A DNA stretch of 64,000 nt, from the NCBI GenBank assembly GCA_015680685.1, contig MNCI01004656.1:256718-320717 (forward strand), given 5' to 3'. Shown here one piece after another: positions 23,695 to 34,535 of the stretch. This DNA comes from Gnetum montanum (taxonomy: Eukaryota > Streptophyta > Gnetopsida > Gnetales > Gnetaceae). A program made the position numbers and the translations under genes. The notes beneath the pieces are model-generated. The model worked only from the letters and a program-made list of their open reading frames with translations. It had not been told where the DNA came from and searched no databases. The first letter of the stretch is position 1; each line of letters opens with the position of its first letter.

Positions 23695-25340
23695 TGTAAG
23701 AACTAATAAGTGCTTTTCACTTTTTTCTTTTACAAATTTTTATCATTTTTTCAGTTCTTTCATCATTTTCTAATTCTTAACATGTTTTTCATTTCTTGAT
23801 ATTTTTCTTTTCTTTTCTTTATAATTTTCTCTTTTCTTAAGTCATTTTCTTCATATTTTTATTAATAATATTGCTATTCATGATGTATAAGTCAACATTA
23901 TGTGTTGGGTTTTTGTGTTATGCTATCAAGATGATTAGGTAAGTAATTGTGTGAAGTAGTGAGACCACCTCATCCATACCTCTAGTTCTCTAAAGAAAAA
24001 GGTCTTTTGTCATGAAAGAAATTTGGTTCTTCTTTCATGAAACATAATATCAATCAATGATCATTGTATCTTTAAGTAAGAGAAAATGATCGAGTGGGAA
24101 TGGTAAAAAGTGTGACCTTAAGGGACTTTGTTAGGTTCTCTTCTTATCTTCCTTAGTGTGGTTTATGACTCATCTAGGAACATATTATCACTCCTTTGTT
24201 GACTATTAAATAGAAACCTATTACTTTGCATAGTGTGGTTCCTATTTTAAAAAATATAAGATTCAAAAATAAAATAAAATAAAAAAACAACAAATTTTTT
24301 TTAAAAAAGAAAAAAATAATAATGGAAATTTAAAGTACATCCCTTCGACACAATGATGGGCTACATGCACTAGTTATGGGGCTGGAAAGATATGTTACCC
24401 ATGCTTGAAGGCACCACTCTAACTAAGGCCCTTCCTTCCTTCTTCTCTTTTCTTCTCTTTTTGGAGTAATGATTGTTCCTGGTGGTGGTTGTGGACTCAT
24501 GATGTTTGGTAGGAAGGAACACATCACTGCAAGGTCACTATAAATTGTATGGACTTGGTTTGAAACATGGACGGATAGGTATGCTACTCATTTTAATCAC
24601 ACTTGACACAAAAACCTATTACAAACATGGTAAAGCACATTACATCCCAATCTCTAAAATTCCTTCTCATTCCATTATTCACCTCATTGTTGCATGTAAT
24701 TTTGTGCCTTTTGGTTTTATTTAGTATAGTGCAACATCCCAACCAAGGTAGTTGTGTGTCATTTGGAACAAAGGAATGTTCTACATTTAACTTCTTAGGT
24801 GCCCACAGACATCTATAGAAGTGGTTATGTAAGGGCATTATGGTAGAAGCATGCTTTGGAGAGAATCCACTTGCATAACTCTTGTTGATCATGGCTTTAA
24901 ACTAACCTTCACATCTTCTAGAACATTAGTGATGGTTTCTCTAAATTTATGCATGATTTTGGAACTACTTATCATTCATTTCATTAACTTTGCATACTTT
25001 TCTATTTCCATATCCTTTAATATTTCTTGACCAGCTTTTGAATTAGACCTTTGGTTTTGATTATTCAAAAAATTTTAAGCTTCTGGAGTTATGCTCATTA
25101 GTCATGGGTGCTAGGGATGTCTGCTTTAAAATTTTTTCTAACATCATATTTTCAAACATCATAGTAATTAATAGTAATTAATCAAAATAATGTGAATAGC
25201 TTGATCATTTTAGTTACCTCATCGCCTTGGGCATAGTATGCTATCATCACCTTGTACTTGAATATAAACTAAGGGATTCAAAAAGGGTTAATTATAAGGA
25301 AAATTTACCAAAACCAATGTTGATCCTTTGGTGATTATAG
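23695..25340 (+). other. Spacer between gag and ORF3 of TE-d
   Basis: T-rich start directly after the gag stop. Conserved block GGAAAGATATGTTACCCATG (near 24383) and block GTGCCCACAGACATCT...GAATCCACTTGCATAACTC (24799-24885). It ends with the acceptor-like GTGATTATAG at 25331-25340, just before ORF3. No ORF of note. Confidence 0.6.
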
Positions 25341-25343
25341 GTG

Positions 25344-25680
25344 ATGCTAAAAGGAATGCCTAAGGAGGAAGGTCTTTTACTAGGCATGAAAACAAAGCCA
25401 ATAGGGGGACAATGGAGAATATGCACATGGACAAATAGGAGCACATAAATGGATCAAGGCTCAAACATCACATGTTTTTTGGATCCATGGAATGATGAGG
25501 AGAAATTTTAGTTCATTCTTTAGAAATGTTTTGCATAAATAGAGAAGCATTAACATCACAATTAAGGTTGGAAGTTTGCCATTGCTAATGACAACAAGAA
25601 GAATCATCTGCAATGAATTTTTGAAGACCTCTGAAAATTTTGTAATCTTCAATGTTTGTATAGTCCTTTTATCTTTTTTT
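25344..25680 (+). pseudogene. ORF3 remnant of TE-d
   Basis: The first codons (MLKGMPKEEGLLLGMKTKPI) line up with the MAPKRRAQGGPLQGARKQ start of TE-b ORF3. A short following stretch (NFSSFFRNVL) may correspond to the NFGLFMEF region. The rest of the roughly 900-codon frame, including the coiled-coil half and the PCPW region, is deleted before the polypurine tract. Confidence 0.5.
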
Positions 25681-25845
25681 TTTCATTTTGTAATACATCC
25701 ACTTCAATAACATTTTATAGTGCAACACTCAAAGTTAGTTAGTAGTTATCATAGTCAATAATCCCATCAATTCCAATTTTTTGTAAAGAAAGATCAGTCC
25801 TATGCTATTAACTTGAGGACACATTTTTACTTAGTTATGGGGGTA

Positions 25846-27363
25846 TGATGAAGCATCAGTTGGTTGAGATATTGTAGATGCTATGTTGTAGATGCTGCAT
25901 CACATCTACATTGTAGCATCCTTGTCGGTGCATCTTAGTTGGCTGCTACATTGCATTTGCGATGTTGTAGATGCCATATCATAGTCTTGTTGACGTGTAC
26001 ACATCGATGCGATCCTGTCGATACATGTGCTGATGCATTGACACATATGCATTGATGCAATATCTATTTTTGCCTATAAATACACGTGCTCTGGCCATGT
26101 ATTTCACATCCTTTTGTCAACAGAGTTGCCAAACCCTTTTAGTGTTATTTTGTAGTCTTAGAGAATAGTTAGTGAGTGCCTACAATGTGGATCTAAGTTA
26201 GTTGAACGGTGTCTTATTCGAGTGGTAATGTACCTAGAAAAATTCCATGAATGATAATAAGATTGAGATTGATTCTTATTCATTGTAGTACTTTGACTTA
26301 GATTAAATTTATTTTTCATGCAATTTTACTTTACATGTACTTATTTAATATATATGTTTCATGTACTTAGTTAATATTTATATTTTCATATACATTAACC
26401 AATTTCTGAAATAAGCATGACCAATTTCAAGTGTAAAGAAGCATCTGTTTAGTAATCCTAGTAGTGTTATTGCTTGGTTTTCCTAGTAGCATAACACTTG
26501 GTAATCCGAGTAGTGGATATGTGGGTTCAAGACATGTACAGTAAGCTGGGAATGAACACTCATTGCCCATAGGCTAGGTTAGACTATATCTTTATATTGT
26601 TAATTAGATTAAATAATTAATTTCTCTGTTATCATTAGGAGTAGCATAAAGTTTAAACAACATCAAGCATGACCAATTTCAAGTGTAAAGAAGTATCTGT
26701 TTAGTAATCCTAGTAGTGTTATTGCTTGGTTTTCCTAGTAGCATAACACTTGGTAATCCGAGTAGTGGATATGTGGGTTCAAGACATGTACAGTAAGCTG
26801 GGAATGAACACTCATTGCCCATAGGCTAGGTTAGACTATATCTTTATATTGTTAATTAGATTAAATAATTAATTTCTCTGTTATCATTAGGAGTAGCATA
26901 AAGTTTAAACAACATCAAGCATGACCAATTTCAAGTGTAAAGAAGTATCTGTTTAGTAATCCTAGTAGTGTTATTGCTTGGTTTTCCTAGTAGCATAACA
27001 CTTGGTAATCCGAGTAGTGGATATGTGGGTTCAAGACATGTACAGTAAGCTGGGAATGAACACTCATTGCCCATAGGCTAGGTTAGACTATATCTTTATA
27101 TTGTTAATTAGATTAAATAATTAATTTCTCTGTTATCATTAGGAGTAGCATAAAGTTTAAACAACATCAATAATCATATGCCTCACTTTTCACTAAACCA
27201 TACATGATAAAGCTACCACTAGTCCAAGTGGGAAGATAGCGAACTATGATCAATGCTTAATGATCTAGATGCAAAACTAGTGCCATCCATGGAATTTAAT
27301 TGGATCAAGCATGAACACTTGTGATTTGTATGGTTGGGCATAGGGGGTACCCACCACTCATCA
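25846..27363 (+). repeat. 3' LTR of TE-d, enlarged by an internal triplication
   Basis: 1518 bases, TGATGAAGCATCAG...CCACCACTCATCA, preceded by the polypurine tract. Without two extra 252-base units it would be about 1014 bases, close to its 976-base partner. U3 has the same TGTACACATCGATG motifs, and TATAAATA occurs near 26077. Confidence 0.85.
26414..27169 (+). repeat. Three head-to-tail copies of a 252-bp LTR segment
   Basis: The units start at AGCATGACCAATTTCAAG at 26414, 26666 and 26918 and abut without spacers. By eye they are almost identical (one visible difference, GAAGCATCTG in unit 1 against GAAGTATCTG in units 2 and 3), although the surrounding LTR is heavily diverged from its partner. 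Confidence 0.9.
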
Positions 27364-27509
27364 CGTACTAAGGCCACACAAATATAATTATGAATATAGC
27401 CTCCTATGATCAAATTCTTAGCTATTTAGTTGTCATATTAGTCTAGTCCATGGATTACAATTAGGTCACTTGTGATTTGTATGGCATTGGAACTACTTGT
27501 GGCTCATTA
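27364..27509 (+). repeat. 3' tail of the TE-c 5' LTR
   Basis: Resembles the last part of the family LTR (CACTTGTGATTTGTATGG near 27470) and ends GGCTCATTA, a CATCA end with C>T. It is followed at 27510-27528 by a PBS. It resumes the LTR interrupted at 19757 by TE-d. Confidence 0.6.
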
Positions 27510-27528
27510 TTGACACCATTGTTGGGGA
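27510..27528 (+). other. Primer-binding site of TE-c (tRNA-Asp type)
   Basis: TTGACACCATTGTTGGGGA. Against the tRNA-Asp expectation all differences are G>A or C>T. Confidence 0.7.
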
Positions 27529-27645
27529 CTGATACTTGTCACTGAATAGTTAGATTCATTCATAGTTGCTATTAGGATGCAAAGATTTATCCTTTGAAAA
27601 ATGTTATTATTATTATTATTTTAAATAGACACACAATAATCAAAA

Positions 27646-28170
27646 ATGTCTTCTTCTTGCAAAGTCAATTTTCCACTTGTTCATGAGTCTATAACGACAT
27701 GTGATAGAATAACCAAGAATAAAGATGATGTGCCTCATCAAGTCAAAGTAGTTTACTAATATCCAAATTGCTACTATCTGAATTTGACTTTCATTCTTCA
27801 TTAAGATGACTAGACGTAATGGAGGAACCTAGAAGACAACATTATATTATCACTTAATCATTTAGCTTCATCAATGCTCATGATATTGTTGATTAAGTTT
27901 TAACTTAAAATAGCTGCCAATGACTACAAGATGGCTAATGAGATTTCTAGGCCTTGTTAGCTCACTTAAGCCCAACTATAGAAAGATCATTTCATGGAGG
28001 CATACCATGAAGCCACTAAGGGAAAGGAGGTTACCATTCCATTGACATTGTAACATGAAAAGAAGGATAAATATTATCATTCATAAAAATCTAGTGGGAA
28101 GAATCCTCCCCCCTTCATTGTAGATGATATGGCAAACCCATGACTACATTTAGTGTAACTTCCCTATCAA
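27646..28170 (+). pseudogene. N-terminal part of TE-c gag
   Basis: ATG at 27646 (MSSSCKVNFPLVHESI). The stretch T-WRNLEDNIILSLNH matches RWRNMQDNIVLP of TE-b gag, placing TE-c in the same gag subgroup. Several stops. Similarity ends near 28170 at AT-rich sequence. The matching continuation appears to start at 36677. Confidence 0.55.
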
Positions 28171-29717
28171 TAATCTATAAAATCTTGTAAATAACTCCAA
28201 GGATTTGAAGTTAATATTGATTTACTAAATAACAAAAAGATATAAAATAAATAAAAATCATAAATTACAAGCATGAATACAATAGAGAAACATGACAACA
28301 AAATTTCTTATTACTTGCATAAACAATTACATAAAATTAATTTCAAAAAATGAAAATTATTGTCACCATAAAAGTGTAGATGTCAAAAAATAGAATAAAT
28401 TACATAATTAAAAAGTATGCAAAAATATGATTTCAATGACATTGGATATCTAGAAATAAAGATATTTATGTTTGAATGTAGTCAAATTCAATAATAAAAT
28501 TAATACAAATAATTAATAAAAAAAGATTAAATTTCCTAAACATATAGTGTGAATCAAAATGAAAAATGATCCTTGCAATTTCATGATCCAAATAGCATAG
28601 ATGAGAATTTCATTTATATTATATTTTATTGTTATTTACAAAAATAGATACATGGCTTAAATATGCAAATAGTGTATAAGGTTTCTATTTAACAAAAATA
28701 CAAAAATATACAAAAGTTATTTTTCAAGTCCAAAAAGTTCATCTTACATAGAAATTGATCAATCTATTGTCCCACATTCCCATTTCAACGTTTCCCTAGC
28801 TACTCTAGGCTTTTTGCATTGAAATGTAAGAGGAGTTAGAACCCCCTAAATAAGAAAGGTTATTTTATTTTCCTATTCATGGAGTTTAAAAATTTTGGCC
28901 AAAAATCTTAAGATATAGGCTAGACAAAAGTTTTCAATTAAATAGTCAAAATTTTTTTGAAGTCTAGAAGTGTTACAAATTTTCCAAAAAATCTAAAAAT
29001 CTAAATATTTTATATTTTATCCTAGAATCTTTGAAGGCTAGGTCTTCATCACCCTCACACTACCAAAGGAATATAAAAATAGGTTATAACATCATCTTAC
29101 TACTAACATTAAATTTTCCTATTAATTATTCAATGTCCAAAGATCAAATTTTCCAACAAAAATTCAAATATTATATATTTTATCTATGCATCTTTGAAGG
29201 ATAAGTCTTTATTACACTCACTACTAAAGGAGTAGACTACCAAGTGTTAGAAAACATTTACTACTAACATAAGATTATCTTTGTGATTCCAAATGAGCTA
29301 TTCATGGTTAGGTCTTAGTAATAGCCTTACTACTAATATCTTCAATGGTTGAAACATATATATCATAACTTTTTTCTTCATTTTCTCTCTCCACTAATAC
29401 TTCTAAGATTCAAGGCCTTATAAGAAGCAAACTAGAACTCCAAATCAAATTCAATTTGAACCTATAGGATCCTTATCAAGTGCATTAGCAACCATATGCA
29501 TAAATCATCACTTATCCACATAGTTCAAATACTATAACTTTTGTAGAATTTATAGCAAAGTCAAAATGTGATATCTTGAGAACGATAACTTCGATGCTAT
29601 TGAACCAAGAGTCAAAATTAGTATTTTTGAACATTTTGGCACATTGGTAAGATAAAATTCTATGTATGTTGTCATCCTAAGGTACTTCCTTAATAAAGAA
29701 AATTTATGTGATATTTA
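28171..29717. other. AT-rich filler with a decayed tandem repeat
   Basis: No gene seen. Between about 28985 and 29345 a unit of roughly 165 bases recurs two to three times in diverged form (ATATTTTATATTTTATCC then ATATTATATATTTTATCT; each is followed by ATCTTTGAAGG and then TTACTACTAACAT). The remainder is A/T-rich without recognisable element ends. Confidence 0.45.
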
Positions 29718-29722
29718 ATTAT

Positions 29723-30524
29723 TGATGGGACGTGATATCGCATGGGTTGCGATATCACGTATGCGATATCGCAGTCCGCTGCAATCTCTATAAATAAGAA
29801 GCAACACTCCCTTGTTTGATAGATTCAAAGTTTTGAGAGTAGATTGTAGCTACACTCTGGCAGTTTGATCCCTCTAGAGATAGATTATTTTCCCGTGTCT
29901 GCTTGCAATGTGGTGAATGTAATTATACAGCATCCTTTATTCGAGTGTGACGTACTTGGACATGTGCATGACCAGAAATAAAGATCGAGATTACTTCATC
30001 ATTGCAACATTTACTTTGTCTATTTATTTAATTAATTGTTATTTATTGCTTTCCTAGTTAATATTCTCTCACCCTTAAACTCCCGTTAGAACACGAAATG
30101 AATACAACTTGATTGCCAGCATTTAAGTGTGACTACTTGGTAATCTAGTGGCATACCTAGGATTTACACTTGGTAATCCTAGTGGTAGACATGCACGAAG
30201 TCCAAGATGTGTACGGATAATCAAGGAGATGCTCATCGCACTTAGGCTAGATTAGACTTTCTTACCCTTTCCTCCTAGCTTAGTTAATATTACCGTCCAT
30301 TACCTTTAGGAGTAGCATTAGATTAGGAACACATCATACACCTCACTCTGGACTAAACCATATGTGACAAAGCTAATACTAGTCCCGGTGGAAAGACAAC
30401 AAACTACGACCTAAGGCTAACTATCTAGGTGCCACAACTAGTCCGTTTATGGAGTTCGATCAGATCACGCGTGAAAATGCTTATATTCATATGGTTGAGT
30501 GTAGGGGTACCTCACCACTCATCA
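29723..30524 (+). repeat. 5' LTR of TE-e
   Basis: 802 bases, TGATGGGACGTG...CCACTCATCA. U3 is a cluster of palindromes (GATATCGC, GCGATATCAC, GCGATATCGC within 29735-29773). TATAAATA is at 29789-29796. AATAAA (29977-29982) could be the poly(A) signal. U5 has GACTTCTT-free repeats of CTTGGTAATC-type (ACTTGGTAATCTAGTGG, ACTTGGTAATCCTAGTGG near 30139-30183). Confidence 0.9.
29789..29796 (+). promoter_or_regulatory. TATA box of TE-e 5' LTR
   Basis: TATAAATA just downstream of the palindrome cluster. The same octamer occupies the same place in the 3' LTR. Confidence 0.65.
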
Positions 30525-30543
30525 TTGGCACCATTGCTAGGGA
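30525..30543 (+). other. Primer-binding site of TE-e (tRNA-Asp type)
   Basis: TTGGCACCATTGCTAGGGA, directly after the LTR end. It differs from the plant tRNA-Asp complement only by transitions. Confidence 0.8.
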
Positions 30544-30662
30544 CAGTGCTAGTTATCTAGATTAGTTATATCATACAAGGTCACTATAAAGGACTTAACG
30601 ATATATCTTTTAAGAAAAAAAATAATAATTATTAAAAGTCACATATAAATTCACACACAACA

Positions 30663-32648
30663 ATGCCTCTCCTACAAGACTATAATAATGCCACACTTAG
30701 TGAGAAAATTCATTGGAGAACCAACGAATTATATGATGATGAATATTGGAGTACACAACCTGAAGTGGGGGTTTCTTATAAACATGAACAAAAACAAAGT
30801 CATTTCAACACGCGAAAGCATAACTTACTTGATGACGATGAGCTACTATTGGCCACTAAAAGCTTAACGCAAATACAAGAGGCTATTCGAATCACACGTA
30901 GGCATCGTAAAGAGAGCTGTCTACCCAAGCTCGATTTAAACAACTTTCCTAAATTTTTAGGAGGCTATGACTTAGATCCTCATGAACATATACAAGCCTT
31001 CTACGATTCCTGCACATGGAACAACATTGATAACTGTTGGCAAAAACTTAAGCTCTTTCCTATGATACTAGTTGACCAAGAAAAAGTATGGCATAGATCG
31101 TTAAAACCAAATTCAATATGACGTTGGTTAACAATGGTAGAAGTCTTTAACGAAAAATGTCAAACCTATGCAAGGGTGTTAGCCTTGAGGAAAAAAATCC
31201 AAGAGTGGAAACAAGAAAAACATGAACCCTTGGACATGGCCTTAGAAAGATATTATTCACTATTAAACAACTATTTGGGCCATGGGTTTTTCGAGGAAAG
31301 GCTAATGTACCATATCATTGATGGGCTATGTAATGAAACAAGAGAGACCTTAGGGATGTATGCCCAAGGTCAATTATATGAACTACAAACCCATCAGGTC
31401 CAAGAGCTTATTAAATGGATGGCAAAGGAAGAAGGAGTATTGGCTAGATGGGAGAGTGTTGGAAAACCTCAATGGGATCAAAATTTCAACTTAACAAAGA
31501 TCCATGATCATAAAAAGAAGAAATGAACCAATCTCAGGGTGGAAACATCATCTTTGCCAACAGAACAATCATTAGAAGAAGTCGAGGTAAAGATCAACAA
31601 GATGTTGGAATGGACGTATCAAAAGTATGGAGAATTCAACAACATCATTGGAGATAGAGTTTTGACAACCCAAGAAGTAGGACAAAATAATAGACAATCA
31701 GAAAGAAGGGATAAAGAAAATAAGGGCCCAATTTCCAATCATATGTATGAGTGCAACATATGCCTGTATGATCACCCCAAGGGCTAATGCCCAATATTGT
31801 TACATTTACAGGAGCATTGGGGAAATACATTACATCTAGAGTTTGTACAGAGATACTGTGTTTGATCATAGTGGCAACAATCCCAGTCATGGGGGAGACC
31901 ACCCTTGGACAGGAGACACCCTTTGTATCATCCAAATCCAAATGCTTATCTTTTTCAACATTTTGTTTCTCCAACTGGGCCAATGAACTTTATGTCACCA
32001 CCATACCATTCTCCTCAATACTATCAGCCCACACCTCCAACACAACCACCACCTTGTGCACCTTTTGCTCCTCCTAACTTTCAACATTCTCATCCTTTCC
32101 CTCCTTCTACAATGCCACCAACTATTCCTAAGGTGCCTACACCATAGCAACAACCTCCGAACATTACTTGTGCCCCTGTTTCTAACAGCAGTGAGAAACC
32201 TCAGTAACATCAAAAGTGCCCCTTCTTTAAACATGGCCATAAGAAGGGACAACACACTTTCAAGGCCACTACATCCTCCAACTCAGCACAAGCTCAACAC
32301 TGTGATGCACCCTTACCTTCGAACTCAACACCTCATGTAACTTCATTAGGACCACCAAATCACACTCCAACAACAATATAGCCCAATGAACACAAGAATG
32401 AAGAGCGACAACCCAATCCTTGCATACCATCTAATGGTCCCAAATATCATAGTGTGTCAACTCGTTATTTGGGAACTACATCGTATAAATTGTTCCACTA
32501 TGCTCATTATAATGAAGTGTGTGAACCCTGATGGGGTAAGTATGGCCAAGTTCCAATACTTCCAACATGCAAGGATCCTCATCTTCCATTTATTAATCCT
32601 TTCCATCCTCAACCGATTAGTTATGGGGGATATCCCCCATTCCAATAA
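30663..32648 (+). pseudogene. gag of TE-e, single frame with in-frame stops only
   Basis: ATG at 30663 (MPLLQDYNNATLS) to a stop at 32646-32648 is one frame of 661 codons with no frameshift. It is broken by stops at 31119, 31524, 31785, 31863, 31869 and 32145 and a few more. Residues 95-280 are the capsid-like region: LPKLDLNNFPKFLGGYDLDP, WQKLKLFPMILVDQEKVW, GHGFFEERLMYHIIDGLCNE and LGMYAQGQLYE. This is the Athila Gag pattern. A CX2CX3HX4C zinc knuckle (CNICLYDHPKG, then a stop, then C) lies near 31752. A Pro-rich tail (YYQPTPPTQPPPC) and PISYGGYPPFQ close the frame. No protease, RT or integrase follows. Confidence 0.85.
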
Positions 32649-34506
32649 CAAGCAGGATTAATAAATATTTTTCATTTTCTTTAATTTTTCAAATTTTTTT
32701 TTTGCATTTTTCATTTTTCGACTTTCTTTTTATCTTTTTATTTTTTGTGTTTTTGTCCTTTTACATTTTTTTGTAAGTAACCTCATCTATGAATAAAAGA
32801 CTCATGTGGATCATTGGTTGAGGTGTGTTTTATGTTATTAAGTCATGAGTGATCAATTATTTGGAATAGTGAACCCATTACACCCACTCATCCACTCTAC
32901 AAATAAGAGGTTCTGTTTGAGGGTACAATGATATTCTTGACATTCTTAAAACTTAAAATTAATTTTGTGTTCATTGTCCCCAGAATGAAGAAGGATGGAC
33001 CAAGAGGGAATGATTAGGATGTGACATAAAGGGGACTTGTAGATTCTCTTTGGTGATGTCTATGGGGGTTATCATGCAACGTGGTTATACTAAGATCCTT
33101 GTAGATCTAATGAAAATGGGAGTAAGAGTAATCAAAAGGGCATACGAAAATAAAATTCTGTTCTAGGGGGTCCCATTGGAAAGACATGTACCCATGCCTG
33201 AAGGTTGGCGACTTCTCTGGATTCAGTAAAGTGAAAAAAAAATAAAAAAGAAAAAATAAACAAAGTGTCGTAAAAAAAAATTACTCCTCCCTTGAATAAA
33301 ATGCCAAGTGATCGTACACCTTGTTGTTATGGTACTCTCATAGTTGTTCATCATGGGATGAAACAATGCAATGTCACTAATTAGAAGGATGGACTTGGTC
33401 CTAATCTTGGAATGATGGGTTAATGACACGTTAATCATGCTTTACACGCAAGATTCACTATGCCCTGGGTCAGTTACCTCATGTCCCAATCTTGATGATC
33501 CTTTCTATAGTTCGTCTCATCTCACTGTTTGTGTAATTGTAGCTCGTGTCCTGTATAGCATAGAATTTTCATCTCATTCTGGTGATATTTACATGTGTGT
33601 GTTTTGTGGAGTTAGTGCGGATTACCTTTAATCCTTCTAGTGCCCACAGACACTTTAAGTGTGGTTACAAAAGGGCATTATAGGTTGAAACCTCCTTTTG
33701 GGAGGATCCACTTGTCTAGTCCCTTGTAACCTTCATTGATTCTCTAGCTCACACACACCATTTCCTACCCTTATCTCATTTTTCATAATTTTCTTTCCCT
33801 ATTATTATCCCTTCGATTCAACATTCCTATGAATCATCACATACCCTTTTTCTCTACCATCTGAGGTCCTTATTGATAAATTCCACACCATCATAATTTT
33901 CGTGTCTTCAAAACCAATTGAATTACCCTAGAACCCTATAACAATCATCTAGATGTCCTTAGTTTACATCGTTTAATTTCAAAAGAAATATTAAAAATTC
34001 GGTACATTCTCTAAGTGCCCTAACTTTGATGAAAATATATATATGTGACCTCCCCGCAACACTTACAATCATTTTCCACTATTCATGCAGGGGAGTTTTT
34101 CAAATTTTTTCTCTATGACTTGCAATTGTGAGACCCTTGCTTTTATACCTATATCTCACTCATTGGTACTTCGATTATTATTCCGTCTAAACCTACTTGA
34201 AACTGGAGTGTTTAGCTTAGTCATGGGAGAGGGGCACATGTTGAATAGAGCATAAATTTTTTGAAATTAATCATCACCCAAAGGACATATTTAAGGGTAA
34301 TTAGTTATAAAATTAAGAATAAAATGTGTCAAAAACAATTTCATCTCCTTAGCTATACTAGAAAATTAAATTTAGAAACCACCTAAGCAAAGAGGACTTA
34401 ACATTATAATCTTTCAAGGACATGTTATTCCAATAATTATCACATGGAAATAAAGTAAATCTATTAAGGCAAGTAGTAAGGTATAACCTAACTTTGGTAA
34501 CAACCT
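32649..34506 (+). other. Spacer between gag and ORF3 of TE-e
   Basis: T-rich after the gag stop. Conserved block TTGGAAAGACATGTACCCATG (near 33176) continuing GCCTGAAGG, and block GTGCCCACAGACACTTTAAG (33641 on) that includes a small hairpin CCTCC-TTTT-GGGAGG followed by ATCCACTTG. The ends match the TE-d and TE-f spacers. No coding frame of note. Confidence 0.65.
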
Positions 34507-34535
34507 TACTAACGATTGGTCCCATGTGATTACAG
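34507..34535 (+). promoter_or_regulatory. Branch point and splice acceptor before ORF3 of TE-e
   Basis: Perfect TACTAAC at 34507-34513 and GATTACAG ending at 34535, immediately followed by ATG. The branch A to AG distance is about 23 bases, within the plant range. Equivalent signals lie in front of ORF3 in the other copies. Confidence 0.6.

Larger units (their letters stand above)
19758..27363 (+). mobile_element. TE-d: non-autonomous Athila-like element, LTR to LTR
   Basis: 5' LTR 19758-20733, PBS 20734-20752, gag 20859-23694, spacer 23695-25340, ORF3 remnant from 25344, polypurine tract TTATGGGGGTA (25835-25845), 3' LTR 25846-27363. Flanks are TGTAT (19753-19757) and CGTAC (27364-27368), a 5-bp target duplication that differs only by two C/T transitions. 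No RT, RNase H or integrase. Inserted into the LTR of TE-c. Confidence 0.85.

Noticed and set aside
26414-27169. Regular 252-bp repeats, considered as a CRISPR-like or satellite array
   Set aside because: Units abut without spacers, number only three, and their sequence is the normal U5 part of the LTR. This is a local tandem triplication.
32056-32340. Overlapping ORFs on both strands in the Pro-rich gag tail
   Set aside because: Off-frame readings of a C-rich stretch. The true gag frame (codon positions in phase with 30663) runs through it.
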